Assembly: GCA_902764825.1 (NCBI GenBank)
Contig: CACWXL010000018.1
Span: 24,412 to 88,411 of the forward strand
DNA length: 64,000 nucleotides
Reading direction: 5' to 3'
From: Oscillospiraceae bacterium
Lineage (GTDB): Bacteria > Bacillota > Clostridia > Saccharofermentanales > Saccharofermentanaceae
Part shown: positions 7,364 to 15,948 of the stretch, one piece after another
Position numbering within the stretch: the first letter of the stretch is position 1
Layout of the letters: each line of letters begins with the position of its first letter
The notes under the pieces: model-generated
What the model saw: the letters and a program-made list of their open reading frames with translations, nothing else
What the model was told of the DNA's origin: nothing
Databases searched by the model: none
Translations under genes and position numbers: made by a program

Positions 7364-7579
7364 TAGGTTTATTGAAAATTTTTTCGAAGCCCGCGAAAGA
7401 GGCCCGAAGCCTTTATTTATATATATTTCCTCACTTTAACGCTGGAACTTGAGAAAACTTTTTGAGAAGATTTGTCACAGAATTGGTTTTCGATTTGTTA
7501 TATGAGATAGAAGGCCGTACATGGGATCCCGAATCTTTTAAGGCGGGCGGCCTATAGGAAACGACAAGGAAACAGATAA

Positions 7580-8098
7580 ATGGCATTACCGTCAAAACAG
7601 CATGCATTCATTGAAGACTGCTATGAACTGTACGAACAGAAGATGTTCCGTGTGGCTCTGGCAATACTGCATGACGAAAAGCTCGCAGAAGACGCCGTAC
7701 AGGACGCTTTCCTGCAGCTCATAAGGCATAAGGTCTTCTTCAGAAAAGCAGATTCGGACGACTGCAAGAGATACATTCTGGCAACGATCAAGAACACTTC
7801 GATCAACATCTACAACAAGAGAAAAAGCGAGAACAGGATCGTCAGCTTCACGGAAAATCTCGAAGCAGTCTGCGGTGATCAGGCTGTGGAGCCGGAATAC
7901 AAAAACGATACAGGGGCAGAGTGCACTCCCCTTATGAATTCTCTTCCTGAGAAATACTACGATGTCGTCGAATGCCTTGTCGTAAGAGATTATTCGGTAC
8001 AGGAAACAGCCGACAGGCTGGGCATCACAGAGGCAAATGTACGAAAACGCTATGAACGGGCCAAGAAGATGATGCGCCAGGCCATCGAGCAGACTTAA
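7580..8098 (+). CDS. ECF-type RNA polymerase sigma factor
   Basis: Sigma-70 family alternative sigma factor of 172 residues. Region 2 spans about 10-75 (AILHDEKLAEDAVQDAFLQL) and region 4 about 115-170, with the helix-turn-helix YSVQETADRLGITEANVRKR. Normal length for an ECF factor. AAGGAAAC precedes the ATG. The following gene on the same strand, 53 bp downstream, encodes a single-pass membrane protein with a DUF4179 domain that is probably its anti-sigma partner. No clear sigma-A promoter was seen upstream, which would fit self-controlled transcription, but the promoter was not identified. Confidence 0.9.
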   Translation: MALPSKQHAFIEDCYELYEQKMFRVALAILHDEKLAEDAVQDAFLQLIRHKVFFRKADSDDCKRYILATIKNTSINIYNKRKSENRIVSFTENLEAVCGDQAVEPEYKNDTGAECTPLMNSLPEKYYDVVECLVVRDYSVQETADRLGITEANVRKRYERAKKMMRQAIEQT

Positions 8099-8150
8099 GG
8101 CCGGAGAACCTCAGGACCAGAGGGGAAATCCATAAAACAGGAGATTACTT

Positions 8151-9347
8151 ATGGACAGAAATTTATACAAAGACAATTTCATTCGCGATATCAGCATAGA
8201 AGAATTCGACCACATCACAGATGGTGTGGCAGATCACGTTTTCTCGGACGAGTATCTCGCGGGGAAGGAATCCATAATGAGAAAAGAAAACGGAACGAAG
8301 ATAAGTAAATTGGGAATAAAGATCGCTGCGGCAGCAGCTGCAGTCGTAGTGGCAACTCCTTTTGTGGTTAATGCGGCAACAGGTGGCGAACTCTTCGACA
8401 GGCTCTGGGGCAACGGAAGCAAGAAGAATGTAGAGAGCCACGTCGAGTCCTTTGTCGAAGAAGGTAAGAAAGATAAGAACGGCAACGACAGTGTTTATAC
8501 GATCACCTATCCTAAGATCGAATATGTCGAATCGGATCCCAAGGACGTTGCACGTCTTCTCGGAGATAAAATGGTAACTACACCCGTTGTCTGCAAAGTC
8601 GGCGAGTACACGGTCACAGTAGAAGGTGTCGTAAGAGACGAGAGAGGCCTCGTGGTTGCCTATACGATCGAGAGAGAAGCGGGCGTTGACTGCCTTATCT
8701 ACAGCCAGCTCGAGAACGAGTCCAAAGGGGCTTTCATTAATGACGATCAGAACTTCATTTTCGGGTTCAAGGAAGGCAGAGGAAAGATCTGGGTGGATAT
8801 GGAACGTTCCACCAAGACCAAGCTCTACTGCAGTGAGTATATGCAGGATCTGAACCATGTTTTCGGACCGGATTTCTATCCGCCGGTGACAGATCATCTG
8901 ACGCTCGAGCTCACCGAACTTAAGATGACCAGAAATGAGATGTGGAAATACTTCGATGAACACAACGATAACCGCCCTGAAGGCGTGCCCGAATCAGAAG
9001 TGGAAAAGGAAAAGAAGAACTTCATCATCCCTATTGCAGATAAGCTTAATGAGCTTGAATTTACGAGCACTGAAGGCGGCAGCATAAAGATCTCGCCCAT
9101 CGCAATGGAGTGGGATGTCAGAAGCAGTACGAAGGCATCTTTGCGCGAGGGATTCACATGGCCCAGGCCGACTATAAAGATCGTTTACAAGGACGGTACT
9201 GAGTATCTGGTCTACTCTGCTGATACCGAAAACGTCGGCTATATTTGCGAATCAGATCATGGCCTTACCGCATTCTTCAACCGTCTTGCCGATACGGACA
9301 ATATCGCCAAGATCGTAATTGACGATATGGAGTTTACAAAGAAGTAA
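8151..9347 (+). CDS. DUF4179-type membrane protein, probable anti-sigma factor
   Basis: 398 residues. An acidic cytoplasmic N-terminus of about 50 residues (DISIEEFDHITDGV) is followed by a membrane segment near 54-77 (IKIAAAAAAVVVATPFVVNAA) and a large extracytoplasmic domain resembling DUF4179 proteins, which in Firmicutes usually follow an ECF sigma gene. It likely holds the sigma factor at 7580-8098 at the membrane through the N-terminal part and senses an outside signal through the C-terminal part (inference from family and context). AGGAGA lies 8 nt upstream of the ATG at 8151. A strong terminator follows. Confidence 0.75.
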   Translation: MDRNLYKDNFIRDISIEEFDHITDGVADHVFSDEYLAGKESIMRKENGTKISKLGIKIAAAAAAVVVATPFVVNAATGGELFDRLWGNGSKKNVESHVESFVEEGKKDKNGNDSVYTITYPKIEYVESDPKDVARLLGDKMVTTPVVCKVGEYTVTVEGVVRDERGLVVAYTIEREAGVDCLIYSQLENESKGAFINDDQNFIFGFKEGRGKIWVDMERSTKTKLYCSEYMQDLNHVFGPDFYPPVTDHLTLELTELKMTRNEMWKYFDEHNDNRPEGVPESEVEKEKKNFIIPIADKLNELEFTSTEGGSIKISPIAMEWDVRSSTKASLREGFTWPRPTIKIVYKDGTEYLVYSADTENVGYICESDHGLTAFFNRLADTDNIAKIVIDDMEFTKK

Positions 9348-9373
9348 TATCGGGATAACCGGAATAGAAAAAC

Positions 9374-9408
9374 AGGCTGTCTTCTGTATGGAAGGCGGCC
9401 TTGTTTCT
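9374..9408 (+). terminator. Terminator of the sigma / DUF4179 operon
   Basis: AGGCTGTCTTC and GAAGGCGGCCT (9374-9401) form an 11-bp stem with two G-T pairs around a 6-nt loop, followed by TGTTTCTT, 26 bp after the stop codon. Confidence 0.75.
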
Positions 9409-9854
9409 TAAGTCTTAATGCGCCTGATAAATTCCTCCAGATATCCGGTCTGAGTCGGCATGATATTATCGGGAAGCTCATCGATACCAAACCACCTTAA
9501 GTCAACACTTTCCTCATCATGGAACAGTTCGCCGCTGTACTTCGTAACGATATACACCAGATCCGTATAATAAACTTCGTCGTGGTTGGGATAGACGAGA
9601 TGAACATTTGATTTAACTGTAAAGAAAACAGGATCTTCAATATCAAGATTTGTCTCTTCCTTAACTTCCCTGAAAAGGCCATCCTCAGGCTCTTCACCAA
9701 GTTCCAGAGCGCCTCCCGGAACACACCACTCGCCTGTGTCAGTCCTCTTCTCAAACAGGAGTCCCTTTTTCTCATCGTAGAGGATGCAGACGACAGCTGC
9801 AGACATTATCGGCCTGTGACCTACAAGTTTTCTCAGTTCAGATATATAGCTCAT
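9408..9854 (-). CDS. Nudix hydrolase
   Basis: 148-residue cytoplasmic hydrolase of nucleoside diphosphate-linked compounds. The Nudix box is complete: GALELGEEPEDGLFREVKEE, with the Arg-Glu-x-x-Glu-Glu metal-binding core. The substrate cannot be read from the sequence; the short single-domain form resembles MutT/ADP-ribose pyrophosphatase-like housekeeping members. AGGAAACC lies 6 nt before the ATG. It ends convergently against the DUF4179 terminator and follows the small membrane protein gene at 9873 by 18 bp. Confidence 0.9.
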   Translation of the reverse strand: MSYISELRKLVGHRPIMSAAVVCILYDEKKGLLFEKRTDTGEWCVPGGALELGEEPEDGLFREVKEETNLDIEDPVFFTVKSNVHLVYPNHDEVYYTDLVYIVTKYSGELFHDEESVDLRWFGIDELPDNIMPTQTGYLEEFIRRIKT

Positions 9855-9872
9855 TTCGGTTTCCTCATAAAC

Positions 9873-10421
9873 TTAATGACACAACATGGTGCTTAGCACA
9901 AAATACAGCACGGGAATAAACAAGATCTGGATGACATACAGCAAAACATACCATTTAATCTTTACCAGGAAAAACGTAACAAGAGCGCATATCAAAATGC
10001 CGCACAGGATCGTCGCTATTCCCGGGCCTATGTTCTTTTTGATGACCATTTCGCGGTCTTTGTTATAGATCTGCTCCGCCTCTGCTCTCAGTTCTTCAAG
10101 CTGAGCCTGTTCTTCAAAATCCTCATATGAAGCACGGAACGAAGCAAATTCATCCGAATAACTAAAAACAACTCCATCAAGTGAGATGTGGTTCGGCTTA
10201 ACAACCGTTCCTGCCGGAACCGTAACTGTCTTATCGCGTAAAGTCTTGGTAATGTCTTTGTTCAAGGTCAGCTGCATATCATCGGGTCTTTGGATTAATA
10301 TTCCGTAATGATGCAGTTCATTTTCTATGCGGAGATAAACAAACCCGCAAATAGCGAGAACATCAACTATCAGTAATAAGACAGCGATCACTGTTTTTAT
10401 GTTGATCTCTTTAGTGCTCAT
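9873..10421 (-). CDS. Small membrane protein of unknown function
   Basis: 182 residues, not recognised. One membrane segment near 9-28 (AVLLLIVDVLAICGFVYL), an extracytoplasmic or cytoplasmic loop of about 100 residues including an acidic helical part (EEQAQLEELRAEAEQIYN), and two further membrane segments at the C-terminus (about 135-180). I chose the ATG at 10421 because it overlaps the stop of the upstream response-regulator remnant in an ATGA arrangement; an in-frame ATG at 10448 has a ribosome site that is too close. Translation is probably coupled to the remnant ORF. Confidence 0.6.
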   Translation of the reverse strand: MSTKEINIKTVIAVLLLIVDVLAICGFVYLRIENELHHYGILIQRPDDMQLTLNKDITKTLRDKTVTVPAGTVVKPNHISLDGVVFSYSDEFASFRASYEDFEEQAQLEELRAEAEQIYNKDREMVIKKNIGPGIATILCGILICALVTFFLVKIKWYVLLYVIQILFIPVLYFVLSTMLCH

Positions 10422-10597
10422 ACGTCCCGTTTTTCCTTGATCAGACATGCCTTATTGTGCAAAACTCTAATACAGATTATATCAGTAAAGATCCCGGAGT
10501 ACGTACCCCGGGATCCTGCGCCTTCCTCGCGATAGAAAACGCTTATGGCCTCCAAAAGATCTAATGTATCTTCAACTATCAAAATCCTGTATGACAT
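10418..10597 (-). pseudogene. Truncated response-regulator receiver remnant (59 codons)
   Basis: An ORF too short for normal calling but with a perfect ribosome site (AAGGAGGCATTTTATG). Its first 27 residues, MSYRILIVEDTLDLLEAIS..., match the start of an OmpR-type receiver domain (beta-1 strand, acidic pair Glu-Asp, helix 1). The following residues do not continue the domain and no phospho-acceptor Asp is present. A GC-rich inverted repeat (GATCCCGG / CCGGGATC, plus 10490-10515) lies where homology ends. It is either a decayed regulator gene or a retained short ORF that drives translation of the downstream membrane protein through the ATGA overlap. Confidence 0.6.
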
Positions 10598-10650
10598 AAA
10601 ATGCCTCCTTGGTTACATCCGCATCATACGAGAAAGATGTATCACCAGTA

Positions 10651-12462
10651 TTACATGATGATCTGTTTTTTGTTCAAATAGCGTCTGGCATATTCAGCTT
10701 CATAATCGATAACGTAATCGTATTCGCTGTAATTCTCATAGTCATTATAAAACATATGATATGCTGCCTCATAATCAAAAGGAATCTTTACATCCAGTTG
10801 AATTGAACCTGTCCTGTCCTTTCCGCTATCTATAAGAACTTTCCCTTCTTCATCAAGTGAAGCAATAACTGGATAATAAACCTTAACAATACTATTACTT
10901 AGCATGCACTCTCCACCTGTAGATTGCGCACTTCCAGCTGTTGTAGTAATACCCATCAATGTAACATTGGGACAGAATGATAATCTGTATGCAATAATAT
11001 CTCCCCCACTAGCACAACCGGCATTAACAAGTAAAACTACCGGAATATCGGAGTACCTTCCATCGCCGGATGTTTTATAAACCTGATCGGTGTACTTTAT
11101 AAAATTCTGTCCGTTATAGAAACCTTTGTACGTTACCAGTTCTTCCTTCGAAAACAGCGATATGATCTCATCACTGACAACCTGATATCCACCCTCATTT
11201 CCTCTGATATCAAGTATCAGCCTGTCCATTCCCTGTGAACGCAATTTCTCTATTTTTGAGATCAGATATTTCCTTAACTGCGGATAATCATCATTAATAT
11301 CTGCCGGGTAGTCTGTGAATTCATTAAAGTGTTCCGACGTTATTCTGAGATAGCCGCAATGATCATCAAGCATAACTGTCTCTGCAAATTCTTCTGATTC
11401 TTCATCACTGACATCAACCATGCCGATATCCATAAAAGGTCCAAGAGAATGCAACAGACGTATTTCATTACTACCTTCATTTTTAACAGTCACTTCTTTT
11501 TCATTACCATAACTGTCTATAAACTTTACTCGAACTGTTTCACCACCTATACCCGAAAGATAGATAGGTTTGAAAAAATCTTCGTTTTCTGAAAAGGGCA
11601 TCGCACAAAAGGCTCCAGAAGCCGGGCATCTGACCTTTGAAATTGCCTCATTAATCTCTTCGCCATCCCACCCTGTAATCTCACATCCGTCACATATTCC
11701 CTTTTTAAATGCATCTGACTCGTCGTTTGTTTGTATGGCGATTACTTTCCCGTCATCCAGTCTGACCATGGTGAATCCATAGTTAAGACCGGACATAGAT
11801 TCACTATATTTGATTTGCAATTCTTCATCCGGAATTCCTATTGAAACATGAATATCGTGGAACTCATAACACAGATTGTTAACGGCTGCCACAAAAGCCA
11901 CTTCATCACCATTCTTTTCAGCTTCAGCTGCCATCGGGATATACTCCTGCCTCAGAGCATCAAAGTCAATTTCTTTGTAATCCCGCAGGATATAATTCTT
12001 TTCCAGCTCATCTATAAGGGCTGCCATTGAACCACTGTAACTCATATGGCTGAAATTACAGAAATGATTGCAGAAACACATTAGAAAGAATGCTGACCAG
12101 GCGATGACTCCCACTCCGATTATTCCGCTGAATATCTTGAGTTTCTTTTTCTTTTCTTTCATTGCAAAGATCAGTGAAAAGACACAAAACCCCAAAGCAA
12201 TTCCGCCAAATGAGCCCATTCTTACAAGGTCTTCAAGAGGTGCTCCTTTTGTAAAATTCAAAATATAAAAAACTGCAAAGTTGATTACGGGAATAAAAGA
12301 AAGAATGATAAAGATGACTTTCTTTTGCTTTTTCGCGAACATGGAAAACAATAAAAGAACTATCACCCAGCAAGATGTAAATCCTGCTATATAGAGTGTC
12401 GGAACATCAACTATTCTCAGTGTAAACAGAAACTGATTTATATAGTTCACGATCACAGACAT
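10651..12462 (-). CDS. Membrane-anchored S41-family (tail-specific) serine peptidase
   Basis: 603 residues. Four membrane segments in the first 135 residues (about 25-42, 49-68, 86-104, 113-132) anchor a C-terminal S41 peptidase domain outside the cell. Recognisable parts are a helical N-lobe (LIDELEKNYILRDYKEIDFDALRQEYI), a PDZ-like region (NYGFTMVRLDDGKVIAIQ to AFKKGICDGCEITGWDG), the core RLILDIRGNEGGYQ, and NAGCASGGD with the catalytic Ser, followed by a Gly/Thr-rich TTTAGSAQSTGG segment. The lysine of the Ser-Lys dyad is not obvious, so activity is not certain. It follows the C1-type protease gene by 14 bp; the two are probably co-transcribed. GGAG lies 9 nt before the ATG. Confidence 0.85.
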   Translation of the reverse strand: MSVIVNYINQFLFTLRIVDVPTLYIAGFTSCWVIVLLLFSMFAKKQKKVIFIILSFIPVINFAVFYILNFTKGAPLEDLVRMGSFGGIALGFCVFSLIFAMKEKKKKLKIFSGIIGVGVIAWSAFFLMCFCNHFCNFSHMSYSGSMAALIDELEKNYILRDYKEIDFDALRQEYIPMAAEAEKNGDEVAFVAAVNNLCYEFHDIHVSIGIPDEELQIKYSESMSGLNYGFTMVRLDDGKVIAIQTNDESDAFKKGICDGCEITGWDGEEINEAISKVRCPASGAFCAMPFSENEDFFKPIYLSGIGGETVRVKFIDSYGNEKEVTVKNEGSNEIRLLHSLGPFMDIGMVDVSDEESEEFAETVMLDDHCGYLRITSEHFNEFTDYPADINDDYPQLRKYLISKIEKLRSQGMDRLILDIRGNEGGYQVVSDEIISLFSKEELVTYKGFYNGQNFIKYTDQVYKTSGDGRYSDIPVVLLVNAGCASGGDIIAYRLSFCPNVTLMGITTTAGSAQSTGGECMLSNSIVKVYYPVIASLDEEGKVLIDSGKDRTGSIQLDVKIPFDYEAAYHMFYNDYENYSEYDYVIDYEAEYARRYLNKKQIIM

Positions 12463-12476
12463 TTTAATATCTCCGC

Positions 12477-13958
12477 TTACTTATACAGCACCGTTATGCA
12501 CGGGTCGCCGATCGTTCCCGCAGCCTTGAATTTGTCGCCCATCTCGTCTTTTCCAAGGCGCGAAATGAGCGTCGGATCAGTTACGTCGACCCACTCTTCA
12601 CCGATCTTAACAAAGGATCTGCCGGGCTTGGTTTTCGCTTCATAATGAGCATCTGTCTTACGGATTGCGGTTGATACCCTGATCGTATCTGACGGGCCAC
12701 CTTCGAAGAAATATTCGCCTGCGATCTTCAGGACAACAGTGAACTTCTTAACGGATACGGGTGTATCGAGCTTTACCGTGTGATAGCCCCAGGAATCGAA
12801 GGTTCCGCTGGTGCTTGCAAGCACTTTTCCGAATTCGCCGTCTAAGATCTCAATGGTATAGGGCTGGTCCGGAACCGTTGTCCAGATGCCGATTGCTGCG
12901 ACATTTCCCTTCTTCTCGAAAACGGTGGCAATGGTTAAATCGTTGCTGTTTGATATGTCTTCCAGCGTGATCTTCTCCGGATCCTTCCCGCCTTCCAGCA
13001 TTGCTACGACATCTGTTGAAATTATCGTTCCTGCAGGGAATCTGCCGTAGGATATGGCGGAAGAATATTCTTTGGTGACACTGTAACTTATAAGATCAGG
13101 GATCGGTGTGTCGTAGGAGACCCAGTAATATCCGGCGTTGCCCCAGAAAGGTCCGAAGGAGTTCTGGACGAGCCAGGCGCCGTTTCGTGATGCGGGGATC
13201 GTAAAGCAATCAGCCGGGAAATCATCGTCCCAACCGACTATCGTTGCGACGTGATCCATGTCTTCCACATTGGTCGGGTGATTCTGCGTATAAAAGCCGT
13301 TTACGATCTTGCAGTCTTTTTTGTAGTTGATGCCGAGACAGATCGCGCCGTGATTCTTGATAGCCGCTTTGACATCTTCTTCAGTTATCGTGGGAGTACC
13401 CCTAACAGCTGTATTGTAAGCGCCGAGAACAGATGTCTCAGAGATAAGGTATCCGTTCAGAGGATCTGCGCAGAGAGCACCTGTGACGCGCAGAGCATCA
13501 CCTCCGAGATCTAATGGCGAGACTGTGTCGAGGTAGAACTTCTCTCTCGGGTACTGCGGCTGGCCGTCCTTGTCTTTTTCGGGAGCTTCATAGATACGGT
13601 AGATGATGTCGATAGGATTGATGTCGATCAGCTCCCCGCTCTTCTGAAGGTAATTAGACTGCATTGAAGTTACGGCAGCGTAGCTGTAGCAGCCGCCGAT
13701 CCCCTGCTCCCTTAAAGGAGCTCCATATCCTTCATTTATCGTGCAGTAGCTGTGGTCGGGATTCTGGAAAGGAACATAATAATCCTTGCCGATCGCAGCG
13801 AAGATCCCGGTCACGCTCTTTGCGGGCTCCTCAGTGACTTCAGGCGTGCCCGAAGGATCTATTGCATCTTTGTTATTGCAACCCGTTACGGCCGTAACTG
13901 ATATAAGATTTGCCAACGCCAGAACGCAGGCTATCTTCCTGATTGTTGAACTCTTCAT
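12477..13958 (-). CDS. C1 (papain-like) cysteine peptidase lipoprotein
   Basis: 493 residues. Signal peptide with lipobox VTGC (Cys27) predicts a surface lipoprotein. The papain-type core is present: the active-site Cys90 in REQGIGGCYSYAA, the His in DHVATIVGWDDD, and the Asn in NSFGPFWGNAGYYWVSY. After about residue 300 a lectin-like or beta-sandwich C-terminal domain follows (AIGIWTTVPDQPYTIEI), as in clostridial surface C1 proteases with a lectin-like module. It probably acts in the cell envelope on host or self proteins. It sits directly upstream of the S41 peptidase gene and downstream of larC, all on the minus strand. Confidence 0.88.
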   Translation of the reverse strand: MKSSTIRKIACVLALANLISVTAVTGCNNKDAIDPSGTPEVTEEPAKSVTGIFAAIGKDYYVPFQNPDHSYCTINEGYGAPLREQGIGGCYSYAAVTSMQSNYLQKSGELIDINPIDIIYRIYEAPEKDKDGQPQYPREKFYLDTVSPLDLGGDALRVTGALCADPLNGYLISETSVLGAYNTAVRGTPTITEEDVKAAIKNHGAICLGINYKKDCKIVNGFYTQNHPTNVEDMDHVATIVGWDDDFPADCFTIPASRNGAWLVQNSFGPFWGNAGYYWVSYDTPIPDLISYSVTKEYSSAISYGRFPAGTIISTDVVAMLEGGKDPEKITLEDISNSNDLTIATVFEKKGNVAAIGIWTTVPDQPYTIEILDGEFGKVLASTSGTFDSWGYHTVKLDTPVSVKKFTVVLKIAGEYFFEGGPSDTIRVSTAIRKTDAHYEAKTKPGRSFVKIGEEWVDVTDPTLISRLGKDEMGDKFKAAGTIGDPCITVLYK

Positions 13959-13977
13959 TTCCTATTTCCCCAAATAG

Positions 13978-15204
13978 TTATTCCTTGTCCGCGATCCCTT
14001 TGACGTCGTCGTACTCAGGCTTTACTTTGCTTACGCCGAAGCCCTCTGATACCTTAAAGGAGACTTCGCCGTACTTTGTCATGACCCTCTCTTCGCGCCT
14101 TGCGAGCTTGAATCTTTCCATCTCGCTGTATCTGATGCCGATGGTCGTGGTGTTCTCGAAAATGAGCTTTGCAAACTTCTCTTTGTCTTCAAGCTTTACA
14201 AGTACCGTGAAAAGAATTCCCGGACGGTTCTTCTTCATGTAAACAGCTGTCGTGAAAACATCGAGCGCGCCGTTGTCCATGAGAACGCCTGTTGCATAGC
14301 CGATCTCTTCGCCGGTCATGTCATCGACGTTGAACTTCATTTCGACTACTTTATCGCTCTCATTGTCTGCTTCGCCTAAGAACGTTCTGAGCATGTTTGC
14401 CTTTGCAAAATCCTTTTTGCCCATGCCGTAGCCGGTCTTCTCAATTGCCATGACAGGCCTTGTTCCGAAGCTGTCTGCAAAATGCTTAAGAAGCGCTGCA
14501 CCTGTGGGTGTCAGAAGCTCGCCTTCGACGTCGCCGCTGTATGTGGGAATGCCTTCAATAATGCTAGCTGTAGCGGGTGCCGGAACAGGAAGTATTCCGT
14601 GCGCGCATCGCACGCTTCCAAAGCCTGTTGCCAGAGGAGATACTATGATCTTTGCGGGCGCGATCTGCTCCAAAAGAACGCAGACGCCGACGATATCAGC
14701 GACCGCATCCATCGTGCCTACTTCGTGGAAATGAATATCCGTTATGGGCTTGCCGTGAGCCTTGCTCTCAGCCTCTGCGATGAGGCCGTATACTGCGAGA
14801 GCATTAGACTTAACTTTGTCCGATACATTAAGTCCGTTAATGATGTTCTCTATATCACTCATGTGAGTGTGGTGATGGTGGTGTTCGTGAGAATGTTCTT
14901 CGTGCTCATGATCGTGATGGTGATCATGCTCATGATCGTGTTCGTGATGGTGCTCGTGAACCTCATGCTCGTGAGCGTGTTCATGCATGTGTTCATCTTC
15001 TTCGACACCATGGACAGCAACGTGCGCGTGGGTGCCTTCGATACCGCACTTGACGCTCTTTTCGAATTCATATGTAACATCGGGAATGCCCAGTGAATTA
15101 AGCTTGTCTTCGCACGCTTTTACGTCGCCCGTAAGCTCAGCTAAAGATGCAAGGAGCATGTCTCCTGCAGCGCCCATATTGCATTCGATATAAAGAGTCT
15201 TCAT
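13978..15204 (-). CDS. larC: Nickel-pincer cofactor nickel insertase LarC
   Basis: LarC inserts nickel into the dithiocarboxylated pyridinium intermediate to give the nickel-pincer nucleotide used by lactate racemase-type enzymes. 408 residues in one uninterrupted frame, so no ribosomal frameshift is needed here, unlike the split larC1/larC2 of lactobacilli. N-terminal motif YIECNMGAAGDMLLASL is typical. A His/Glu/Asp-rich loop (about residues 70-115, more than twenty His) probably stores or binds Ni2+. C-terminal LarC2 motifs include NVDDMTGEEIGYA. GGAGG lies 7 nt upstream of the ATG, immediately after larB. Last of the lar genes in this operon. Confidence 0.95.
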   Translation of the reverse strand: MKTLYIECNMGAAGDMLLASLAELTGDVKACEDKLNSLGIPDVTYEFEKSVKCGIEGTHAHVAVHGVEEDEHMHEHAHEHEVHEHHHEHDHEHDHHHDHEHEEHSHEHHHHHTHMSDIENIINGLNVSDKVKSNALAVYGLIAEAESKAHGKPITDIHFHEVGTMDAVADIVGVCVLLEQIAPAKIIVSPLATGFGSVRCAHGILPVPAPATASIIEGIPTYSGDVEGELLTPTGAALLKHFADSFGTRPVMAIEKTGYGMGKKDFAKANMLRTFLGEADNESDKVVEMKFNVDDMTGEEIGYATGVLMDNGALDVFTTAVYMKKNRPGILFTVLVKLEDKEKFAKLIFENTTTIGIRYSEMERFKLARREERVMTKYGEVSFKVSEGFGVSKVKPEYDDVKGIADKE

Positions 15205-15207
15205 GGT

Positions 15208-15948
15208 TTAACCTCCGATGTGGTTGATCATGCTGGCAGAGTAGCCCGCACCGAATCCGTTGTCGATATTAACGACCGTGACACCGCTCGCGCACGAATT
15301 GAGCATGCTTAAAAGCGCCGACAGGCCTTCGAAAGATGCGCCGTATCCGACACTTGTGGGAACGGCGATGACCGGGCAGTCAACAAGGCCTCCGATGACG
15401 CTTGCAAGGGCGCCTTCCATGCCTGCGACCGCGATTATAACTGACGCGCTCATGAGCTTTTCCTTATGCGCGAGAAGCCTGTGAAGGCCTGCCACGCCGA
15501 CATCATAGACGCGCTCGACTTTATTGCCGAGAAGCTCAGCCGTAACAGCTGATTCCTCTGCAACCGGAAGATCTGATGTGCCGCCTGTGGCAATGACTAT
15601 CGTGCCTTTTGCAGAAGGCTCAGGGATAACGCCTGCGACGCCTATCCTTGCAACATCGTAATACTTGATGGGAGTCGTAAGTTCTGACGCCTTCTCAGCT
15701 GACAGCCTCGTGATAAGAACGGTCTTCTGCCCTGCCTCAAGGAGGCTCTTCGTAATGGCATCAATCTGCTCAGGTGTCTTGCCCTGGCCGAAGATGACCT
15801 CGGGAACGCCCTGACGCATTCCTCTGTGGAGGTCAGGCTTTGCAAAGCCCAGGTCGACAAAGGGCTTCATCTTGAGCTGAAGCTCTGCTTCTTTGGGAGT
15901 CATCTCTCCTTTTGCAACCTTATCCAAGATGTCTTTTGTATCGCTCAT
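15208..15948 (-). CDS. larB: Nickel-pincer cofactor biosynthesis carboxylase LarB
   Basis: LarB carboxylates and hydrolyses nicotinic acid adenine dinucleotide to pyridinium-3,5-biscarboxylic acid mononucleotide, the first step of the pincer cofactor. 246 residues, normal length, with a PurE-like C-terminal half (VIATGGTSDLPVAEE, GMEGALASVIGGL, PTSVGYGASFEG). Its ATG overlaps the larE stop codon (TAATG), so translation is coupled. The order larE-larB-larC is compact, but larA, the apo-racemase, is not in the window, so the cofactor's client enzyme must be encoded elsewhere. Confidence 0.95.
   Translation of the reverse strand: MSDTKDILDKVAKGEMTPKEAELQLKMKPFVDLGFAKPDLHRGMRQGVPEVIFGQGKTPEQIDAITKSLLEAGQKTVLITRLSAEKASELTTPIKYYDVARIGVAGVIPEPSAKGTIVIATGGTSDLPVAEESAVTAELLGNKVERVYDVGVAGLHRLLAHKEKLMSASVIIAVAGMEGALASVIGGLVDCPVIAVPTSVGYGASFEGLSALLSMLNSCASGVTVVNIDNGFGAGYSASMINHIGG

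Noticed and set aside
14482..15096. 204-codon plus-strand ORF rich in Val, Met and Ile
   Set aside because: It is the antisense image of the His-rich loop of larC; the apparent membrane helix comes from CAT/CAC codons read backwards.
13978..15204. Programmed frameshift in larC
   Set aside because: The whole protein is in one frame, so no frameshift is needed.
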